A stretch of 9,772 nucleotides of DNA from Synergistaceae bacterium (GTDB taxonomy: Bacteria; Synergistota; Synergistia; Synergistales; Aminobacteriaceae), in NCBI GenBank assembly GCA_009778055.1, contig WRKN01000088.1:1-9772 (forward strand), read 5' to 3'. This document shows positions 1 through 5,637 of this stretch, in pieces (position 1 is the first letter of the stretch; each line of letters opens with the position of its first letter). The position numbers and the translations under genes are program-made. The notes below the pieces were generated by a model, which was given only the letters and a program-made list of their open reading frames with translations, ran no database searches and had not been told where the DNA came from.

Positions 1-32
1 TTTAATTTGGTTGAGCGGATTTGATTTGTTTC

Positions 33-119
33 TGGTGCCGGGCGCGGGACTCGAACCCGCACAGACCTGAGCCTTCGGGATTTTAAGTCCCGTGCGTCTA
101 CCAATTCCGCCAGCCCGGC
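33..119 (-). tRNA. tRNA-Leu, anticodon UAA
   Basis: Read on the minus strand, the sequence folds as a class II (long variable arm) tRNA. The acceptor stem pairs GCCGGGC (119-113) with GCCCGGC (43-37). The anticodon stem CGGGA/TCCCG encloses a loop carrying TAA. The T arm is GCGGG-TTCGAGT-CCCGC. The D arm contains the usual GGTAGACGC. The 3' CCA is encoded (positions 35-33) after the discriminator A. Length with CCA is 87 nt, and the extended variable arm fits leucine. It decodes UUA codons. A strong promoter lies just upstream. No clear terminator is visible in the 32 bases that remain downstream. Confidence 0.97.
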
Positions 120-138
120 TTTTTAAATAATATTGAAC

Positions 139-166
139 ATTATAACACCGGTGCGCAACGGGTCAA
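139..166 (-). promoter_or_regulatory. sigma-70-type promoter of tRNA-Leu
   Basis: On the minus strand a -35 box TTGACC (166-161) is followed by a 16-nt spacer and a perfect -10 box TATAAT (144-139). This puts the transcription start near 132, about 13 nt upstream of the mature tRNA 5' end. Both boxes are close to consensus, as is common for stable RNA genes. Confidence 0.8.
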
Positions 167-206
167 TGCCGCCTTGCCGAATGTTGTACGCGCCTTTCGT
201 TATCTG

Positions 207-323
207 TCAGCTTGAAATGGGACAGCACTTCCAGCAAGTTTTTGGAGTGCCCTGTTCAAGATTTTCAATAACATGCAACACGTCCGTGTAAAAAGTTGAA
301 ATATATTCAAGCCTATATATCAT
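207..323 (-). pseudogene. truncated RelE/ParE-type toxin remnant, fused out of frame to a chemotaxis gene end
   Basis: A 38-codon minus-strand frame starts with ATG at 323-321, inside the end of the antitoxin gene, overlapping its stop codon by 11 nt. Its first residues, MIYRLEYISTFYTDVLH, followed by VIENLEQ, resemble the N-terminus of RelE/ParE-family toxins (a first beta strand followed by a helix with an F..D(V/L)..I..(Y/N)L pattern). Such toxins normally follow DinJ/RelB antitoxins with exactly this kind of overlap, and run to about 90-110 residues. After residue 24 the frame enters the 41-bp chemotaxis-gene copy, reads cysteine-rich nonsense and stops at 209-207. The catalytic half is absent, so no active toxin is expected. 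The family call is from pattern resemblance over a short stretch, so it is moderate. The frame itself and the overlap are seen directly. Confidence 0.55.
212..252. repeat. 41-bp direct repeat, copy of the chemotaxis gene 3' end
   Basis: This stretch is identical base for base to 1740-1780, the last codons but two of the chemotaxis receptor gene. On the minus strand, in the receptor frame, it encodes a fragment including KNLLEVLSHFKL. Homology stops sharply on both sides: at 253, where a toxin-like reading frame begins, and at 211, where the receptor's own last codons (Ser-Lys-stop) are not matched. An in-frame stop lies shortly upstream on the minus strand, so it is not part of a functional receptor gene. 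It is either the stump of a lost paralogue or one end of an inserted segment. Confidence 0.9.
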
Positions 324-600
324 ATCCAAACTTATCCCTAAGCGGCGCAAAAATTTCCTCATGAGCGTAGCGCCTGGCATTGGGGTTTGCGGCTACAGAC
401 AAGGATTCCTCTAATTTTTCCCTTATAATCTGGTCGTATCCCTTACTGACTAAAGCAAAGGGTACTCTTTTTTCTCTAACCACGGCTTTTAAACAAGCGT
501 TGAAAAGAGTTGTAACGTTTATCCCAATATCTTCTAAGATGGATTCAGCTTGGACTTTTGTTTCTTCATCCACACGTACAGTAATTGATTTAGTTGACAC
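313..600 (-). CDS. RelB/DinJ-family antitoxin (orphaned)
   Basis: This is a 95-residue protein with a ribbon-helix-helix N-terminus. STKSITVRVDEETKVQAESI supplies the DNA-binding strand and first helix, and DIGINVTTLFNACLKAVV the second helix, matching the DinJ/RelB antitoxin pattern. Proteins of this family bind and neutralise a RelE/YafQ-type mRNA-cleaving toxin with the C-terminal half, and repress their own operon with the N-terminal half. The GTG start at 600 is chosen because GAAAGGGG (617-610) lies 9 nt upstream. An upstream ATG at 627 would place that ribosome binding site inside the gene and would start almost on the -10 box. The C-terminus (FAPLRDKFGYDI) looks complete. The toxin partner immediately downstream survives only as a short remnant, so this antitoxin is probably orphaned. 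The gene is noticeably richer in A+T than its neighbours, consistent with transfer. Confidence 0.85.
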   Translation of the reverse strand: MSTKSITVRVDEETKVQAESILEDIGINVTTLFNACLKAVVREKRVPFALVSKGYDQIIREKLEESLSVAANPNARRYAHEEIFAPLRDKFGYDI

Positions 601-625
601 AATCATCATCCCCTTTCTGTACAGC

Positions 626-655
626 ATTATACAGCTTATGCTTTGCTAGGGGCAA
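626..655 (-). promoter_or_regulatory. promoter of the antitoxin gene
   Basis: On the minus strand there is a perfect -10 box TATAAT (631-626) and, 18 nt upstream, TTGCCC (655-650) as a partial -35 box. The predicted start near 619 leaves a short leader with the Shine-Dalgarno sequence at 617-610, which would begin almost at the 5' end of the transcript. The -10 is convincing; the -35 is weaker. Confidence 0.55.
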
Positions 656-663
656 CATAAGCT
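633..663. promoter_or_regulatory. inverted repeat, probable antitoxin operator
   Basis: AGCTTATG (633-640) and CATAAGCT (656-663) form a perfect 8-bp inverted repeat with a 15-bp spacer. It overlaps the spacer and the -35 box of the antitoxin promoter. RelB/DinJ antitoxins bind palindromes over their own promoters, so this is the natural candidate operator. Binding there would block RNA polymerase. No experiment supports it; the inference rests on position and symmetry. Confidence 0.5.
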
Positions 664-681
664 TGTTGTGTTCTATCCGAC

Positions 682-1149
682 ATGATCCGCAGTAGCGCAT
701 TGTTTATCATTTGTCAACTACATCTGGCGCAACGTAAAGTTGGTGTTGTTGGGAACACGAACATGGAAGGCGGTTTTCTTAAAGGGCTGGGACGTATGTT
801 TTCGGGCGAATCGATGTTCATGGCAACTTACAAAGCGGAACGCGGCCCCGGTATGATAGCGTTTTCTTCGAGCTTTCCGGGGAGCATAGTCGCGCTTGAC
901 CTGGCCCAGGGGCAAAACATAGTCTGCCAAAAAGGCGCGTTCCTAGCGGCGTCAAAAAGCGTTACGCTGGCCGTGCATTTGCAGAAAAAATTGGGCGCCG
1001 GGCTCTTTGGCGGCGAGGGGCTTTTCCTTACGACGCTCACCGGGCCGGGAAACATCTGGCTGCAGTCAATGCCTGCCCAGAAAGTGGCTAACGTCATCAT
1101 TCTGTACCTCCCGGCCAAAAGCGACAGCGGGAGCGGCGACGACAGTTAG
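682..1149 (+). pseudogene. AIM24/TIGR00266-family gene, N-terminally truncated and internally deleted
   Basis: From residue 28 on, the product clearly belongs to the AIM24 (TIGR00266) family, which forms a beta-sandwich of unknown biochemical role. Seen are KGLGRMFSGESMFMATY (34-50), SSFPGSIVALDL (63-74), QKGAFLAASKSV (83-94), and then KKLGAGLFGGEG (102-113) running directly into LFLTTLTGPGNIWLQSMP (114-131). In full-length relatives (about 220-270 residues) the first GLFGGEG is followed by roughly 70 more residues before a second FGGEGLFLTTLTGPG motif. Here the two motifs are merged, which suggests an in-frame deletion between repeats. The first roughly 35 family residues are also missing: residues 1-27 do not fit the family, and no ribosome binding site precedes the ATG at 682. 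The ATG at 763 (residue 28) is an alternative start with weak GGGA 8 nt upstream. The C-terminus is normal. It could still make a shortened protein, but a decaying gene is more likely. Confidence 0.7.
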
Positions 1150-1156
1150 ACTGAAA

Positions 1157-1165
1157 TGATATACT
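1157..1165 (+). promoter_or_regulatory. possible extended -10 promoter of the small secreted protein gene
   Basis: TGATATACT has the form TG-N-TATACT, an extended -10 element, 31 nt before the GTG start of the next gene. No good -35 box is found 17 nt upstream, which is tolerable for extended -10 promoters. It lies in the 47-nt gap after the AIM24-like gene, so the downstream gene need not depend on read-through. Confidence 0.4.
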
Positions 1166-1196
1166 AGCTGCTGAAAACAAATTACAGGAGGTTTTT

Positions 1197-1640
1197 GTGG
1201 TGAAGAAAACGTATGTGGCGGTGGCAGTTGCGTTGTTGGCGGTTTTTACGGTGTTTGGGGTTTCTTCCGAAGCCAAGACTATGACGTTCAAGGATCTTAA
1301 ATTTTCCATTGACGTGGCCGACGGCTGGAAGGTGGAAGAGGACAAGGAAAATTACACCGTAGGTTTCACCGCGCCGGACGACTCGGCAGCGCTTACCGTT
1401 TCCAGCTTCGAGAACGAGGACAAGATGCCCCTGCAGGAAATCGCGGAGGCGCTGCGGGGAGAACTGAACGGCAAAAATCTGACACAGGCCGAAGACGCGT
1501 ATATGTTTGAGTTCGAGAACGAACACGGAGTTGCTTGTCAAGGCATCGTTGCAGGGGACGAATGGATATTGTTTCTCAGCATCATCGGCGAGCACGCCGA
1601 CATCGGAAAGATGATAGACTCCCTGGAGGGCATTGATTAG
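1197..1640 (+). CDS. small secreted protein, function unknown
   Basis: This 147-residue protein begins with a clear Sec signal peptide: KK at residues 3-4, a hydrophobic core VAVAVALLAVFTVFGV, and a likely cut after SEA (residue 26). There is no lipobox cysteine, so a soluble periplasmic or exported protein is expected. The mature part opens with TFKDLKFSIDVADGWKVEED and continues GFTAPDDSAALTVSSF. This is the strand pattern of PsbP/DUF1795-like small domains, in which a 'good-fit' beta sheet precedes a helix and an amphipathic C-terminal helix (IGKMIDSLEGI). That family match is only a resemblance. AGGAGG (1186-1191) sits 5 nt before GTG 1197 and 8 nt before a second in-frame GTG at 1200, and the latter (starting MKKTYV) may be the true start. 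It converges on the chemotaxis gene and shares the hairpin at 1684-1722 with it. Confidence 0.8.
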   Translation: MVKKTYVAVAVALLAVFTVFGVSSEAKTMTFKDLKFSIDVADGWKVEEDKENYTVGFTAPDDSAALTVSSFENEDKMPLQEIAEALRGELNGKNLTQAEDAYMFEFENEHGVACQGIVAGDEWILFLSIIGEHADIGKMIDSLEGID

Positions 1641-1683
1641 TTTTTCCTGTTGCTAAAAAGACTTCATAGTCCATAACAAGACA

Positions 1684-1722
1684 GAGGCGGCAAGAACCTC
1701 ATACAGAGGTACCTGCCGCCTC
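1684..1722. terminator. hairpin between convergent genes
   Basis: GAGGCGGCA (1684-1692) pairs perfectly with TGCCGCCTC (1714-1722). Inside, ACCTC (1696-1700) pairs with GAGGT (1706-1710). The hairpin lies between the stop codons of two convergent genes (plus strand at 1640, minus strand at 1727), where a bidirectional terminator is expected. Neither side has a strong T-run, so its efficiency is uncertain. Confidence 0.55.
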
Positions 1723-1726
1723 CTAC

Positions 1727-3790
1727 TTACTTGCTTAATTTGAAATGGGACAGCACTTCCAGCAAGTTTTTGGAGTGCCCGCTCATGGTCTCGGAGTGTT
1801 CGTCCACGCCTTGAGCCGCGTTGGCGGTTGCGTCGGCGGCCCTGCGGATGTTCGATATTGTTTCGACAACCGCCATAGTGGACTTGGTGGCGCTGTCGAT
1901 GGCGGTGGCGATTTCCTTGCAGGAGGCGGCCTGCTCTTCGGCTACGGCTGCTATGTTCTGAACGGAGTCGTTGGCCTTGTTCATTTCTTTGAGAGCGCTG
2001 TTCAGCTCTTCCTGCGCCTGCCCCGCCTGGACGAGGGTATCGCCGAGCATACGGCCCGCTTCGATGGTTGCCTTGATACTCTCCTGAGCCCCGCTCTGGA
2101 GAATGGTGATTATGGAGTTCACATTCTGCGCGGCACGCGCGGATTCTTCGGCGAGCTTACGAACCTCTTCCGCCACGACGGCGAATCCGCGTCCGACCTC
2201 GCCTGCCCGCGCCGCCTCGATGGCGGCGTTGAGAGCCAGGAGGTTCGTCTGGTCGGCGATTCCGGTGATGACGGAGACGAAGCTGCTGACGTTTTCGACT
2301 GAGTCGACCAGTTGCTTGATTTTGCTTTCGCTTTCTTTGGCGTTCCTGTCCACGTCACGCATTCCGCCGATAACTCTGTCCACGGTCTGAATTGCCCTGT
2401 TGGAAGCCTCCGTCGTATGCGTTATAAATGCCGCGGTGTCCGTGGCGGACTGGGCCACGGTGTCCGCTCCGGCGCTCAGTTCCTCGACGCCGGCGTTACA
2501 TTCCTCAAGAGCGGAGCTGTTGCTCTCGCTGAGCGCGGCTACCTGGTCTATCGAGATATTGACCTCCGACATCGAAGAGTCGGCTTCCTTTGAAATGGCG
2601 GAAAGGTCGGACATGCTGTCCGCAAGGCTGTTGGAAACGTATACCACCTGTTTCAACGCCTTCTCCTGGGTCGTGACCATGGCTGACATCGAGTCCACCA
2701 AGAGACCCAGCTCGTCCTCGCCCTCATAGTTGAAGTCCTTCGCCTCGATGGTCAGTTCGCCGTCTCCTATGCGTTTGGCCAAACCAACGATCGTGGCGAG
2801 GGGGGCGGAGATGGCGCCGGAGATGAAAAGCGCAATCCCTATCCCAAACAAAACAGCAAAAATCGCCGAGAAGGACATGATCGTCGTCAATCTGTGCAGG
2901 TTTTGAAGGGTGCTTTGCGAAAGCGCCGCCACCCGTTCCTGGGTCAATTTAACGGAACCTTTGGTCTCCGCGTCGATCGCTTCGGACATAACCGTCCTAT
3001 CCCGCACGATGTCTTCCATTTTTATGTACTGCGCGATGAACTCCCGCATAGTGTTTTGATAATTTTTCACTTCGGCTGATATGTCATCAGCCATACGCCG
3101 AAGGTCCGGAGCGTCGAGCCTGTCCCTGAGAGCCGTGATCGAGGGGCCGGTGTTTTCTTCGAGCGTCCTCAAAAGCGAGTTCAAGGCGGCGACGTTCCCG
3201 CCGAGCACGGAGCTGTGCAGGAAACGGCGCGTTTCTTCCAGCTTTATCATGATATCGGCGGCTTCTTCGATAACCGTTACCTCCTGCCGGTAATGTTCTC
3301 TCAATGTATCCCTGAAATTTTGAGCCTTCGAGGAGAGCCTGCCGCCTATGGCCCCCATCGAGTCATAGAGTTCGTTTTTCCTGAAAGTGGCCGCCACGCA
3401 GTCCTCTATGCGCCTAAAGTACGCGTTCAGCCTGGGGAACACTTCGTTCACCTGGTGCGCCAGGGCGTCGACCTCCGGGGCGTCGGCGTAAAAGGCGGAT
3501 ATTTCTCTCATCGTCTTTTGAATTGCCGCTATCCAACGTTTGGCGGCCTCGACGTTTTCCATCGTCTGATCGGTTCGGAAAATATGCAGCGCGATAAAGA
3601 GCGCGTCCACTTCAACGTTGATATTCGAGCACAGCTCCTGCGCGGGGATTACTTTGCCGGAGATAAATTCGTTTTCGCGTTTGATGCGGTCCAGATATGT
3701 CCACATTACAAAGATGGTTGCTCCAAACACCGCCAAAACCAAGCCGAATGCAAGCAGCATTTTAGTTCTTATCCTGAAATTCTTCCACAT
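1727..3790 (-). CDS. methyl-accepting chemotaxis protein
   Basis: This 687-residue transmembrane receptor senses a ligand outside the membrane and controls the CheA-CheW kinase at the cell pole. Layout: TM1 at about 11-31; an extracytoplasmic helical sensor of about 270 residues (35-300, resembling a long four-helix bundle with no recognisable PAS/Cache motif); TM2 at about 302-324; HAMP at about 325-376. A long cytoplasmic coiled-coil signalling domain follows. Its hairpin tip is IADQTNLLALNAAIEAARAG (511-530), followed by GRGFAVVAEEVRKLAEES. The AVAEEQAASCKEI segment (615-627) looks like a methylation region. There is no C-terminal CheR/CheB-tethering pentapeptide; it ends HFKLSK. The start ATG follows AAGGGGA. 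It is monocistronic, with no che genes nearby, so the receptor is an orphan whose ligand cannot be inferred. Its 3' end is the source, or twin, of the 41-bp repeat at 212-252. Confidence 0.96.
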   Translation of the reverse strand: MWKNFRIRTKMLLAFGLVLAVFGATIFVMWTYLDRIKRENEFISGKVIPAQELCSNINVEVDALFIALHIFRTDQTMENVEAAKRWIAAIQKTMREISAFYADAPEVDALAHQVNEVFPRLNAYFRRIEDCVAATFRKNELYDSMGAIGGRLSSKAQNFRDTLREHYRQEVTVIEEAADIMIKLEETRRFLHSSVLGGNVAALNSLLRTLEENTGPSITALRDRLDAPDLRRMADDISAEVKNYQNTMREFIAQYIKMEDIVRDRTVMSEAIDAETKGSVKLTQERVAALSQSTLQNLHRLTTIMSFSAIFAVLFGIGIALFISGAISAPLATIVGLAKRIGDGELTIEAKDFNYEGEDELGLLVDSMSAMVTTQEKALKQVVYVSNSLADSMSDLSAISKEADSSMSEVNISIDQVAALSESNSSALEECNAGVEELSAGADTVAQSATDTAAFITHTTEASNRAIQTVDRVIGGMRDVDRNAKESESKIKQLVDSVENVSSFVSVITGIADQTNLLALNAAIEAARAGEVGRGFAVVAEEVRKLAEESARAAQNVNSIITILQSGAQESIKATIEAGRMLGDTLVQAGQAQEELNSALKEMNKANDSVQNIAAVAEEQAASCKEIATAIDSATKSTMAVVETISNIRRAADATANAAQGVDEHSETMSGHSKNLLEVLSHFKLSK
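1740..1780. repeat. 41-bp direct repeat inside the chemotaxis gene 3' end
   Basis: This is the second copy of the exact 41-bp repeat also found at 212-252, in the same orientation. It codes for the last receptor residues before the final Ser-Lys-stop. The two copies bracket 253-1739, which holds the toxin remnant, antitoxin, AIM24-like gene and small secreted protein. Confidence 0.9.
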
Positions 3791-3884
3791 GCGCCCATCC
3801 CCTTAAGAAATCAACAAAAATTCTCTAGGGCATTAACATAACAAAATTGACGGGCGGAACAGGGTAACCGGAAGTTACCTCTTA

Positions 3885-3919
3885 TAAAAGCACAGAAGCG
3901 GGGCGTAACGCCCCGCTTC
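3885..3919 (-). terminator. rho-independent terminator of rpsA
   Basis: A perfect 11-bp GC-rich stem pairs GAAGCGGGGCG (3895-3905) with CGCCCCGCTTC (3909-3919) around a 3-nt loop. On the minus strand it is followed by TGTGCTTTTAT. It lies about 25 nt after the rpsA stop codon and before the chemotaxis receptor gene, so the two genes are likely separate transcripts. Confidence 0.82.
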
Positions 3920-3941
3920 CGCTTCGGTATGTGCTTGGTCT

Positions 3942-5447
3942 TTAATTGATGTTCTGATCCTTGAACAGGTCGCCCATGGTGTAGTTGACCACTTCGTCCT
4001 GCACGTTCTTTTGCGGTTTTTCCTGCTCCGCGCGGGAGGGTTCGCGTCTTTTCTTTTCCTCGTCGCGGGCGGCGCGGGGGGATTCCTGTTCCTCCAGGGC
4101 ACTGATGGAAAGGCGTATCCTGCGCTGGTCGGGGTTAACCTCGATTATCCGCGCCATCACTTCCTGCTTTTCATGCAGAACGTCGCCCGGTTTTTCCACT
4201 CGCTTGGTACTGAGCTGGGAGATGTGAATCAGCCCCTCCACGCCTTCCTCTATCTTGACGAACGCTCCGAAATCAGCCAAGCGTACAACCTTAACGGTAA
4301 TATCCTGCCCTTTTTTATAACGCTCCTCGATGTCTTTCCACGGATCGTGAAGCTGCTTGAAGCCAAGGCTGACGCGGCGCTTTACGGTGTCAACCTCGAG
4401 CACCTGCACCTGCACCTCCTGCCCTTTGCGGAACGCTTCTTTCGGGTGAAGAATCCTCGCCCAGCTTATGTCGCCGATGTGGATAAGGCCCTCAACGCCC
4501 GGCTCTATCTCCACGAAAGCCCCGAAATCCGTTACGTTGGTTACCGGCCCGGTGATTACCGAACCTTTTTTGACGCGCTCTATCACCGAACTCCAAGGAT
4601 CTCCGCCGGCCTGTTTTATGCTCAGGGATATCCTGTTGTTTTCCCGGTCTATGCCTATCACTTTGACCGTGACTTTATCGCCTTTCTTGAAAGCGTCTTT
4701 GACCCGCACGTTGCGCTTCCAAGATATCTCGCTCATGTGCACCAGGCCGTCGACCGCGCCGATGTTTACGAATACGCCGAAATCGGTCAGGCTGCTGACC
4801 TCTCCTTCTATGACGCTGCCTTCCTGGACGTTTTCGTAAAATTTGGCGCGCTGTTCGGCGGTTTCTTTCTCAACAAGCGATTTCCTGGAAAACACTATCC
4901 TGTTTTTCCGGCGGTCTTTTTCAAGTAATTTAACGTCAAAAACCTCGTCCACGAACTTGTTGAGATTTACTCCCCTGCCGTCGGCGGCAAGGTGGGAGAT
5001 GGGTATGAACCCCTCCAGCCCGCAACATGCCACCATCAGTCCTCCTTTTACCTTACGGAGACCCTTGGCCGAAATGATCTCGCTCCGGGCGAGTTCGTTT
5101 TCAAATTCGTTCCACCGGCGGTCAAATTCATGACGCCAGCGGCTCAACAGGAGCTGCGCTTCCTCCCCCTCGCGGATGTTGACGACCTGAACCTCGACGG
5201 TGTCTCCCACGCTCGGTCTTTCCGCGTCCCCAACCAAAATATGGTGCGTCCATTCCTTGGCGGGAAGATACCCTTCGCATTTGTAACTGACGTCCACCAG
5301 CCACCCGTTCTCCGTTTCGCTTATGATGACGCCGGATCGTATTTCCCCTTTGCGAAGGTCGGAAAGGGCGATCTGATCCATCATGTCCTCCATTGTTTCC
5401 TGCGTTTCCATTGTTTCCTGTGTTTCGTTTTCCATAACCTGAACCAT
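3942..5447 (-). CDS. rpsA: 30S ribosomal protein S1, five S1 domains
   Basis: This 501-residue protein binds mRNA on the small ribosomal subunit and helps initiation on structured or weakly marked messages. Five S1 OB-fold repeats are visible, at about 33-104, 120-190, 208-279, 294-365 and 379-450. The last three carry the canonical core (TDFGVFVNIG..DGLVHMSEIS, TDFGAFVEIEPGVEGLIHIGDIS, ADFGAFVKIEEGVEGLIHISQLS). The first two are divergent, as expected for the ribosome-binding domains. A charged tail rich in E/R/K (453-485) ends with TMGDLF, a motif also seen at the end of other S1 proteins. E. coli S1 has six domains and 557 residues, so this is one repeat shorter. The N-terminus has a doubled ETQETM segment. 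The ATG start is supported by AGGAGGG 8 nt upstream. A hairpin-forming leader precedes it. Confidence 0.95.
   Translation of the reverse strand: MVQVMENETQETMETQETMEDMMDQIALSDLRKGEIRSGVIISETENGWLVDVSYKCEGYLPAKEWTHHILVGDAERPSVGDTVEVQVVNIREGEEAQLLLSRWRHEFDRRWNEFENELARSEIISAKGLRKVKGGLMVACCGLEGFIPISHLAADGRGVNLNKFVDEVFDVKLLEKDRRKNRIVFSRKSLVEKETAEQRAKFYENVQEGSVIEGEVSSLTDFGVFVNIGAVDGLVHMSEISWKRNVRVKDAFKKGDKVTVKVIGIDRENNRISLSIKQAGGDPWSSVIERVKKGSVITGPVTNVTDFGAFVEIEPGVEGLIHIGDISWARILHPKEAFRKGQEVQVQVLEVDTVKRRVSLGFKQLHDPWKDIEERYKKGQDITVKVVRLADFGAFVKIEEGVEGLIHISQLSTKRVEKPGDVLHEKQEVMARIIEVNPDQRRIRLSISALEEQESPRAARDEEKKRREPSRAEQEKPQKNVQDEVVNYTMGDLFKDQNIN
5391..5426. repeat. two tandem 18-bp units at the start of rpsA
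   Basis: The units 5391-5408 and 5409-5426 differ at one position (CATTGTTTCCTG[C/T]GTTTC). They encode a doubled, in-frame Glu-Thr-Gln-Glu-Thr-Met segment near residue 8-19 of S1, outside the first S1 domain. This is a likely slippage duplication in an unstructured, acidic N-terminal tail. Confidence 0.8.
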
Positions 5448-5481
5448 TAATAAATCCCTCCTGGCTGCCTACATTCTCGCT

Positions 5482-5519
5482 GTCAAAACAGTAATAATCC
5501 TAAAGTCACCTGTTTTGAC
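5482..5519 (-). promoter_or_regulatory. inverted repeat in the rpsA leader, candidate autoregulatory hairpin or operator
   Basis: GTCAAAACAG (5482-5491) and CTGTTTTGAC (5510-5519) are perfect 10-bp inverted arms with an 18-nt spacer, 35-72 nt upstream of the S1 start codon. No T-run follows the stem on the minus strand, so it is not an obvious attenuator. The predicted transcription start from the -10 box at 5532-5527 falls at its edge, so the mRNA could begin with this hairpin. rpsA is autogenously regulated through its leader in proteobacteria. A similar role here is inference, and a DNA operator is equally possible. Confidence 0.45.
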
Positions 5520-5526
5520 GGAGGGT

Positions 5527-5535
5527 ATCATACCA
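5527..5535 (-). promoter_or_regulatory. possible extended -10 promoter of rpsA
   Basis: On the minus strand TGG-TATGAT (5535-5527) has the TG-N-(-10) form of an extended -10 promoter. The -35 region is poor. The box sits inside a short palindrome, GGTAT-C-ATACC (5524-5534). The predicted start near 5520 gives a leader of about 73 nt. Confidence 0.45.
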
Positions 5536-5576
5536 TATTCAACGCTGATGTGGGGATTATCCTGCGGATATGGCAA

Positions 5577-5602
5577 CGCGGCCGGGTTTATCCCCGGCCG
5601 CG
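5577..5602 (-). terminator. GC-rich hairpin after the BMP-family gene
   Basis: CGCGGCCGGG (5577-5586) pairs with CCCGGCCGCG (5593-5602) around a 6-nt loop. It begins about 35 nt after the stop codon of the upstream minus-strand gene. There is no T-run on the minus strand, so it may be a weak or Rho-assisted terminator, or only an mRNA 3'-end stabiliser. Confidence 0.5.
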
Positions 5603-5637
5603 CCACAGCGTAACGGCACAAAAACAAACTACGGCGC

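Noticed and set aside
120..211. tRNA-Leu 3' end as the integration site for the accessory block
   Set aside because: No second copy of the tRNA 3' end was seen in the window. The direct repeat belongs to the chemotaxis gene, so the tRNA is probably only a neighbour.
601..627. Longer antitoxin reading from ATG at 627 (nine extra residues)
   Set aside because: That start nearly coincides with the -10 box and would place the good ribosome binding site at 617-610 inside the gene. GTG at 600 has ideal spacing.
380..649. An 89-codon plus-strand frame opposite the antitoxin gene
   Set aside because: The minus-strand antitoxin is supported by family motifs and by its promoter. This frame has no such support.
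3215..3841. A 208-codon plus-strand frame opposite the chemotaxis receptor gene
   Set aside because: It is a shadow of the receptor gene and resembles no protein family. The same applies to the open frames at 1745-2302 and 2312-2593.
4011..4928. A 305-codon open frame on the plus strand opposite rpsA
   Set aside because: It is antisense to a strongly supported S1 gene, has no family motif or ribosome binding site, and its composition mirrors codon use on the other strand.
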